Shown here: piece by piece, positions 57,832 to 64,000 of the stretch
Layout of the letters: each line of letters starts with the position of its first letter
How positions within the stretch are numbered: position 1 is the first letter of the stretch
Source: Apiospora phragmitis
Taxonomy: Eukaryota; Ascomycota; Sordariomycetes; Amphisphaeriales; Apiosporaceae
Assembly: GCA_038363925.1 (NCBI GenBank)
Contig: JAQQWL010000005.1
Span: 4,092,001-4,156,000, forward strand
Direction: 5' to 3'
Length of the DNA: 64,000 nucleotides
Made by a program: the position numbers and the translations under genes
The notes under the pieces: generated by a model
Databases searched by the model: none
Told to the model about the DNA's origin: nothing
Seen by the model: the letters and a program-made list of their open reading frames with translations, nothing else

Positions 57832-58614
57832 ATGTCGTATTACGGGCATATAACTGAGCCTGGCGATGGCGAATCTCGTAGCAAGAAGAGCACCACGATC
57901 CGCGCCGTTAAGAACGTGTGGTACAAGCGGGCTCTCGCCCACGTGCGCCACTACAAGCGCTTTTATATCACATTCTCCGTCATCCTTGCTGTCGCTATTG
58001 CTGTCACAGCAGTCGTCCCTCCTCTAGTTCTTCGCCAGCATGGCCAGAGCAGCAGCAGCAACGCCCCCGGCTCTACAACCTTGCTTCCCATCGAAGCAAC
58101 CTCTATCCTCACAGCCAGCACCTCGCAGTCGACTATTGCTGGCGCCGCCACTCACACCATCGCTACCCCCGCGGCCACCACGGCCCCCATGACGTCAAGC
58201 ACTACCAAGGTATGATTCAAACTCGCCCCCAATGCCCGTTTGGCTCGCTCAGACCCTGAATAACACTTAAAGCAGGCACCAACCCCCTCCGTGACGTGCG
58301 CGGCGGGTGGCTTCACCGCCAACGCCAGCTTCGTCGGAGTCTACGACGCGGCGGTCACCCCGACCCAGTTCTCGATCGTCGGTGCCCACAGCGCGGGCGA
58401 CTGCTGCCGCCGGTGCTTCTTTGGCTTGCGGCAACCCCGCCGCTGCAACGGCTGGGGTTGGATCAATTCCATGTGCAGCATCGTCTACGACTACCCCGGC
58501 GTGGGCGCTGATGATACATGCCCGAAGGGCCACCCGCTGGTTCAGATCAGCAGCGGTGATGGAGGGGCGGATGACTTTGCTGGACGAGGACCTTGTGCGT
58601 TGGCCGATAGTTAA
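57832..58614 (+). CDS. Type II membrane protein with a Cys-rich extracellular domain
   Basis: Exons 57832-58209 and 58276-58614 give 238 residues. The first ATG in frame is 57832 (MSYYGHITEPGDGE). A basic cytosolic segment (KNVWYKRALAHVRHYKR) precedes one hydrophobic span (FYITFSVILAVAIAVTAVVP), so a signal-anchor topology is likely. Then come a Ser/Thr-rich stalk and a domain of ~100 residues with seven cysteines (VTCAAGG, DCCRRC, RRCNGW, SMCSI, DTCPKG, GPC), resembling the small apple/PAN-like domains found in fungal membrane proteins. The family is not named with certainty and the ligand is unknown. Confidence 0.78.
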
Positions 58615-59815
58615 AGAAGAAAAGGGGAGAACAGGGGGTGTTTTCAAGCAGTTGCAAATTCAGGTTAGGAATAAAACTTTTGATCAGGATATCAGAATAA
58701 TGAGAAAAACATTTCTTGCAGTAATCGCTCTTCGCGAGGTTCCGAGAAATGGACAGGTATCGACTTAGCCGCTATCATTCCGCAGCCGCACAAGTACGGC
58801 TATCATTTGTCGTATATGTTCGGAGACGGACCCGAATCGGCGGATCTTGATCTACATGTTTCCGCCGTTTGAGCCAGGAGCACTTGAAAGGCATTTTCTG
58901 AGGCTCAGAGGGGCAGTACTGGCCAGAATCCCGTCAAAGTGGGACCCTCGGCATGCATTGTACTGTGGTAACGAGGGAAGGTGGTAGACAGGGCAGCAAC
59001 ATATTAGAGAGCCGCTTACGAGGATTGGGTCGGCTCGGCGTTGTCCTCCACGATTTCCTGATCAGGCAGGTGGGTATGGAGGATTTATCCAAATAGCCTG
59101 GACTATACGATGGTAAGCTAACTTTGAGCACGACGGACCGTGGAGTGCCGCTCCTTTCAATGTAACACAGTCATGCTCGCAACCCCAGACCACAGACACT
59201 ATCGACCACATCTGTTCCGTGGGGAAACTAGCAGTAACAACACCGAAAAGACGCTGTAGCTTCCCATCCAATGAGCTCGTACCACCTGACCAAAGTCTCA
59301 TCTATAGGCCTGCGAGTCTTGTCCATTTCTGGCCGTTGTTTCATACACGCTTCTTCCTATGTAGCCGGCAGTCCCGACCCAAGCAAGTTCCTTGGACCAG
59401 TCAATGGGCTCATCAAGACGATACGTGACCAAAGGGGGGAATGGTCAATCTAACTGTTGCCAGTAATAGATGGCATTCAACTGATTGCTCAAGCAGATCA
59501 CTGCGACGCGGAAACAACATATGTGTGAAAATCTATTAATTGGCCAGCTTGGGTTGGAGCGTATGAGGACCGTTAATCAATAGCCGTAGTCGATGGGATG
59601 TGCCGTCCTCACATCACTGAAACTAAGATATGAAGGAGCACTCGATATATATACTCAAGTACCCTATCTCTAGTAAGGTATAAGTAAGAACCAGCGCCAC
59701 TGATCACCGATCGCCAAGCTTTTCCTCACCAGTCTCGAGATCTATACATTGCCATCAAACAAAAAACGAAGACACCTCGATTTACCATTCCTACAGCCAG
59801 CCTAATTCACCCAAG
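58615..59815. other. Intergenic
   Basis: 1.2 kb. A TATATATA stretch about 165 bases before 59816 may serve the AA9 gene. No gene supported. Confidence 0.4.
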
Positions 59816-60601
59816 ATGCAGTTGATGCTGCCTCTCCTGCTCGCGGCCCCCGCGCTGGTCGCCGCCCACGGCGCCGTCACGAGCTACATCATCGGCGGCA
59901 AGACGTACGCCGGCTACGAGGGCTTCTCGCCGCAGCCCAACGCGCAGATTATCCAGCGGCAGTGGCCCGACTATAACCCCATCATGACGGTGACGGACCG
60001 CCGCATGACATGCAACGGCGGCACCTCGGCGCCCCTGTCGGCCAGCATCGCGGCGGGCGAGAACATCACGGCCGTCTGGAAGCAGTGGACGCACCAGCAG
60101 GGGCCTGTCATGGTGTGGATGTACGCGTGCCCGGGCAGCTCGTTCCAGGGCTGCGACGGCCAGGGCAAAGGCTGGTTCAAGATCGACCAGATGGGCCTGT
60201 ACGGCACCAGCCTCAACAGCAACGACTGGGGCACGGGCGTCGTCTACAAGACCCTGAAGTGGTCCAGCAAGATCCCCGCCGCCCTCAAGCCCGGCAAGTA
60301 CCTCATCCGCCACGAGCTGCTGGCCCTCCACCAGGCCAACACGCCGCAGTTCTACCCTGAGTGTGCCCAGCTCGACGTCACGGGCTCCGGGTCTGCGACC
60401 CCCAGCGGCTCGTTCCTGGCGTCCATTCCGGCGTACGCCTCGCAGAGCGACCCGGGTATCATGGTAAGTGACGGTCGGAGCTGGCCAGTTAGGGGATAGT
60501 GTTGGACTGGAGCTAACATGTTGCCAAACACACAGGTCGACATCTACCAAGGAAAAGCCACGACCTACAAGTGTCCTGGCCCGGATGTTTGGACTGGCTA
60601 G
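59816..60601 (+). CDS. AA9 lytic polysaccharide monooxygenase
   Basis: Exons 59816-60463 and 60536-60601 give 237 residues. The signal peptide MQLMLPLLLAAPALVAA leaves HGAVTSYIIGG, with His1 at the mature N-terminus. The second brace His is in AVWKQWTHQQGPVMVWMYAC and the axial Tyr in NTPQFYPECAQLDV. DPGIM followed after the intron by VDIYQGKATTYKCPGP is the standard AA9 end. There is no CBM1. It cleaves cellulose or hemicellulose oxidatively and needs reduced copper. The sequence differs clearly from the AA9 at 34.5 kb, so this is not a recent duplicate. Introns and composition are normal. Confidence 0.95.
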
Positions 60602-61144
60602 ACTGGCCAGCGGGTCATAGCCCGCGACAAAGTGACAGTTTAGAGGTATCAGAGAATGAGAAATGGATATGGCAACAGAGACAGTTGAGAGATGCTGGCG
60701 ACTTTAGGTTACGAATAGGTGATTGCTTAACAGCTTCCATCATCGTCGCAATTAATACGTGCTGTGACATTTGATCTTGTACCCAAAGCTTCATTTACCT
60801 TGCTTGCCTACTCAACCAAGATGAAGTCACCAACCCCCTGCTTGCAGTCATAGATAACACTTGTCTTAAACCGCATCCGTTGCTCTGTTTTGCTTTACTT
60901 GCCGACATTGAGTCGATTCAGATCACTCACTGCTTGAGAACCTAGGCAGTTCTATGGGAATACGTCTTGTTCACATTAATTAGGTATCGCTAGGTGAAGA
61001 TTAGGAAAATTACATGTGGCATGATCTGTTATACAGCAGCTAGAGGGACCGCCAGCACAGTCTAGTCCCCTTTCCGCCACCCTCTCTTCTCGTGGCGCTT
61101 GCTTTGCCTCTCCATCTCTCGACTCTCGACTCTTTCCCTCTCCT
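60602..61144. other. Convergent intergenic
   Basis: 540 bases between convergent genes; no gene seen. Confidence 0.4.
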
Positions 61145-62374
61145 CTAACCACTGGTACTGAAGTAGTAGTTCTCCCACAAGTACTCGTAGTCCTCGAGGA
61201 TGCCGCCGACGATGCTGGGCACGCGCTTCTTGACGCCGCCGACGAAGCCCTTGACGAGGTGTTCGTAGGCAGGGCCGCGCATGGCCCACCACCCCATGGC
61301 CCAGCCGCGCTTGGCCCACTCCTCGCGCTCGAGGGCCGTGGCGCGGAACCCGCGGCGGTCGCGCAGCTGGCGCGCGGCATATTCGAGGCTCAGACCAATA
61401 AGCCAGGGCGTCCACGACCGCTTGTCCTTGTGCCGGGCCAGCGCGACGGCGTAGATGAGAGGCGCCAGGATGTGCAGGATCTCGGCGGCCCGGGCGGACC
61501 CCTGCAGGGTGTTGAGCAGCTTGGTGGCGGGCTTGATGTCGTCGGCCGTCAGGACGCGGCCCAGTAGGTAGGAGCTGATGTCGCCGGGGCTCGGGAGGCT
61601 GGGCAGGCTGCTGCCCGTGCGCGGCATGGTCCACTCGGTCTCGCGGCCGGCCTTCTTATCCTTGTCGGCGGTGCCGTTCATCTCGCGCAGCATGCTCGCC
61701 TCTTCCACATCGTCCTCCTCCCCCATCAGCTCTTTGAGCGCGCTGTCGTCGCTGCCGGTCGCGGGGGTGTCGGGGATGGGCTCACGCTCGGGCAGGACGG
61801 GGGTGACGAGGGGGCGCGACCGGGTGATGCGCAGCAGCAGCAGGCGGCAGAGGGCCTTCAGGGCCTCGAGGATCACGACGACGCGCCACCGCACCTTGTC
61901 GCCGCGGCGCTTGGCGGCCATCTCCCACAGCAGCTCGGTGTACTGCACTACCTGCAGCAGCAGGGCGATGCGGCGGTAGAAGGTGCTCCGGGCGGTCCAG
62001 AAGCGGGTGTAGCGGGCGTGGGGGCTGGGGATGCGTGGGGCGAGTCCCGGGATCTGGGAGAGGGCGCGTAGCAGGACGGTGTCATGGTAGAGAGCCAGCA
62101 GCTGGACGCCCGAGTGCAGGGTTTCGGAGGCGATCTCGGCGTCGCGGAAGCGGCCGGGGATGATGTAGGTCAGGGAGCGCAGGGCGCTTTCGATGTGGGA
62201 GACTTGGTGGTTGTTCTTGGTGATGAAGTCGCTGTACATGTGCAGGAAGCGCGGCGGCAGCGAGAGGACGGCGTGGATGGGGTTCTTGGACTTGGGAGTC
62301 GGTTTGCTGTTCGAAGCGGGCGCTCGTGAGGCATTGTTGCTGCTATTACGCAGGGGATCGGCCGGCGTGGCCAT
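61145..62374 (-). CDS. pex16: Peroxisomal membrane protein PEX16
   Basis: An intronless frame of 409 residues from ATG 62374 (MATPADPLRNSSNN). After a Ser/Pro-rich start, the PEX16 domain is recognised by LPPRFLHMYSDFITKNNHQV, ESALRSLTYIIPGRF, ETLHSGVQLLALYHD, YTELLWEMAAKRRGD and RWRVVVILEALKALCRLLLL. The C-terminal half contains ILHILAPLIYAVAL and SLEYAARQLRDR, ending ENYYFSTSG. PEX16 is an integral membrane peroxin needed for early peroxisome membrane assembly and matrix-protein import; in filamentous fungi it also affects Woronin bodies (family knowledge). It is a single-copy conserved gene and a good marker for placing the species. An acidic linker near residues 215-235 is less conserved. 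Confidence 0.93.
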   Translation of the reverse strand: MATPADPLRNSSNNASRAPASNSKPTPKSKNPIHAVLSLPPRFLHMYSDFITKNNHQVSHIESALRSLTYIIPGRFRDAEIASETLHSGVQLLALYHDTVLLRALSQIPGLAPRIPSPHARYTRFWTARSTFYRRIALLLQVVQYTELLWEMAAKRRGDKVRWRVVVILEALKALCRLLLLRITRSRPLVTPVLPEREPIPDTPATGSDDSALKELMGEEDDVEEASMLREMNGTADKDKKAGRETEWTMPRTGSSLPSLPSPGDISSYLLGRVLTADDIKPATKLLNTLQGSARAAEILHILAPLIYAVALARHKDKRSWTPWLIGLSLEYAARQLRDRRGFRATALEREEWAKRGWAMGWWAMRGPAYEHLVKGFVGGVKKRVPSIVGGILEDYEYLWENYYFSTSG

Positions 62375-64000
62375 GATTGTGGGTTACGAATGGATGGCCA
62401 GTTGTAGATGCAGCATCTTTTCCGACGCCGCCAAAAGAAAAGAAAGGAAAGGAAAAGCTGCGGCGTCACGCGCGCAATGCTCTATGGTGTCGAGTCGAAC
62501 AGTGTGCGATATGCTGTGGTTGTTCTTGGTCGTATCATGTCATGTCGCGTCGCGTCGCATTTGCGTGAGTCGGTCGGTGGTAATGGTCAATCAATCAATC
62601 AGTCAACCAGTCGGTCTGGGTGTGGTCAAGTCGGTGACGATGATGCGCTGCTGGTGGTTTGGGCGCAGTGGACTTTCGCTTTCGCAGCGCTGGCAGGCCC
62701 GAAGTTCAGCCCTGTCCCGACACACCGACCAACTGCCTCGGCATCTTTTTACTGGCGGCGCTTGGGCCAGTCTGCCAGCTAGAAGTGACACTACACCTGT
62801 CCAAAGCCCTGACCTAACTTGCGCAAGCGTCATCGCAACTGGCGAGCATCTAGTTTCATATAAACATTCTCTGTGGGCATATGTGCAATGATAAATCATT
62901 CTGGAATATGCAGTATTTGGAAAACGCACTTGATGGTGGTACTTTGCGAGTCGAGCCCGGGAAATCCCTGTGCTGGGGCGTCTGGGCATCTTGCATCAAT
63001 TGTACTGACACCAGCTTGCAGAGTCAATGCAGACAGCCAGAGGACGCTAAACCACCACTAGCAGACACCCCTGGAGAAATGACATCGCCGCCTCTGAGCT
63101 CTCTCCTCTCTCTCTCCTCTCTTCCTTCCAGTGTCCGCCAAGAAGAACGACTCGCTCTGGTCATCTGATGGCCGTATCTCTTACCCCACTGATATCAGGA
63201 GCCAGGTCCCCTTGATAAATACAGCGCTCGCCGGGCGCACTATCCATCCTTTCCAATCATCTGTCCGGTCGTCTAGCTCATGTCCAACCGGGCGCCACTG
63301 GTCGTGACTTGGGGCAAGCCTACTTGCATCTTTAACTCTATCACCAAGTATGGCCGTTCGACCGCCATCCCCTGCGTGGAGTCCAAGGACACCGCAGCAT
63401 TGCTGACCACCACGCTCGAGGTTCTGTTTTGTTCATGGGCTCAGCCAGGCACGGCTTCTCCAAGCTGGATTGGTTGTCCGCCGACGGGGTACAGAGGCTG
63501 CGCTGCAGGGTGAAACTGCCCAGTCTTCAGGCCACCCGACCGTGCTCACACTGGGTACAGTAGGATAGAGTATGAGTAGAGGACAATCTCGAAGACGAGC
63601 TGTGATTACTTCGGATCATGGGCTGCGCCAATCTCAACACGGGCTTCTTTTTGCTGTCGCATGTGTCTGCACATGCCCATGCCATTGGAGAGCAAATGGA
63701 GGGGTCGTCTGCTGTCGCGCAGCTTCGCGGGTGATGCCGTCGGCGGTCCTCACTACAACCTAACTACAGTATCATGTACTCTGCTCTCTTCTACCTCTTA
63801 TCGTGAACTCATTTGGCTAATCGGCTTTTGACCCAGGTCTTCTAAGCTACGCTACCCTACTGGGGCAACAAGTCTATGCTGATCAAGGGCTGGCGGTGAA
63901 GGAATCTCTGTTATCATTCAAGACATACACCCATTCATGATTCAGGATTCAGGGAGAGCAGATAAGCCCAGCTGGCCTGCTGAGGGGAGGCCTTACCAGT
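62375..64000. other. PEX16 promoter and unassigned right end
   Basis: 1.6 kb. It holds the PEX16 5' flank, a CT-rich tract at 63098-63127, and a 77-codon plus-strand frame at 63280 (MSNRAPLVVTWGKPTCIFNS) preceded by an AT-rich box near 63215. That frame has no recognised motif and may be chance or the first exon of a gene running off the window. Confidence 0.4.

Noticed and set aside
59807..60550. 247-codon minus-strand frame
   Set aside because: Antisense of the second AA9; Val/Ala/Arg-rich shadow.
63280..63513. 77-codon frame at the right end
   Set aside because: Possible first exon, but no motif, no signal peptide and no visible continuation.

Overview
The window looks like nuclear DNA of a filamentous ascomycete, probably a sordariomycete. 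Genes have short GT..AG introns (about 50-160 bp) with CTAAC/CTGAC-like branch sites. Secreted plant-biomass and redox enzymes are common (GH54, two AA9 LPMOs, a stand-alone AA8 cytochrome, a short tyrosinase, a DUF1996 protein). One 16 kb block is AT-rich and mutated in the way repeat-induced point mutation (RIP) mutates repeats. The species cannot be named from sequence alone. All functional calls rest on motif recognition; no database search was run.

Layout. 1-852 (-): 5' part of a GH54 arabinofuranosidase, cut by the window edge. 2505-4994 (+): two small secreted Cys-containing proteins and a frameshifted cupin gene. 7.16-23.36 kb: a transposon graveyard in which I resolve two Pot2/Fot1-like DNA transposons, a Ty3/Gypsy chromovirus, a 207-bp-LTR element nested in it, a Tad1-like LINE nested in one DNA transposon with a 13-bp target duplication, and a 128-bp unmutated insertion. 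23.36-26.26 kb (+): a broken UPF1-like helicase gene abutting the last transposon end. 27.4-28.2 kb (-): a secreted protein whose apparent GPI signal lies behind an in-frame stop. 30.2 kb (-): a tRNA-Glu-like gene. 32.0-35.3 kb (+): tyrosinase and an AA9 LPMO. 35.7-37.8 kb (-): a large low-complexity hypothetical. 39.8-43.7 kb (-): a frameshifted Zn2Cys6 regulator and a sugar epimerase-like TIM barrel. 44.4-51.4 kb (+): a gutted alpha/beta-hydrolase, a gene with a STAND-type N-terminal domain, and a frameshifted amidohydrolase. 52.5-60.6 kb: DUF1996 protein (+), AA8 cytochrome (-), a type II membrane protein (+) and a second AA9 (+). 61.1-62.4 kb (-): PEX16.

How the genes fit together. The AA8 cytochrome and the two AA9 LPMOs suit one extracellular oxidative system, since CDH-type cytochromes reduce LPMO copper; the GH54 enzyme removes arabinose side chains from the same wall polymers. 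The rest is a mosaic of single genes without an obvious biosynthetic cluster.

Caution. Several otherwise recognisable genes carry single-base shifts, often in homopolymers, or one in-frame stop. This could be real decay near a RIP-active region or residual assembly error; reads would decide.
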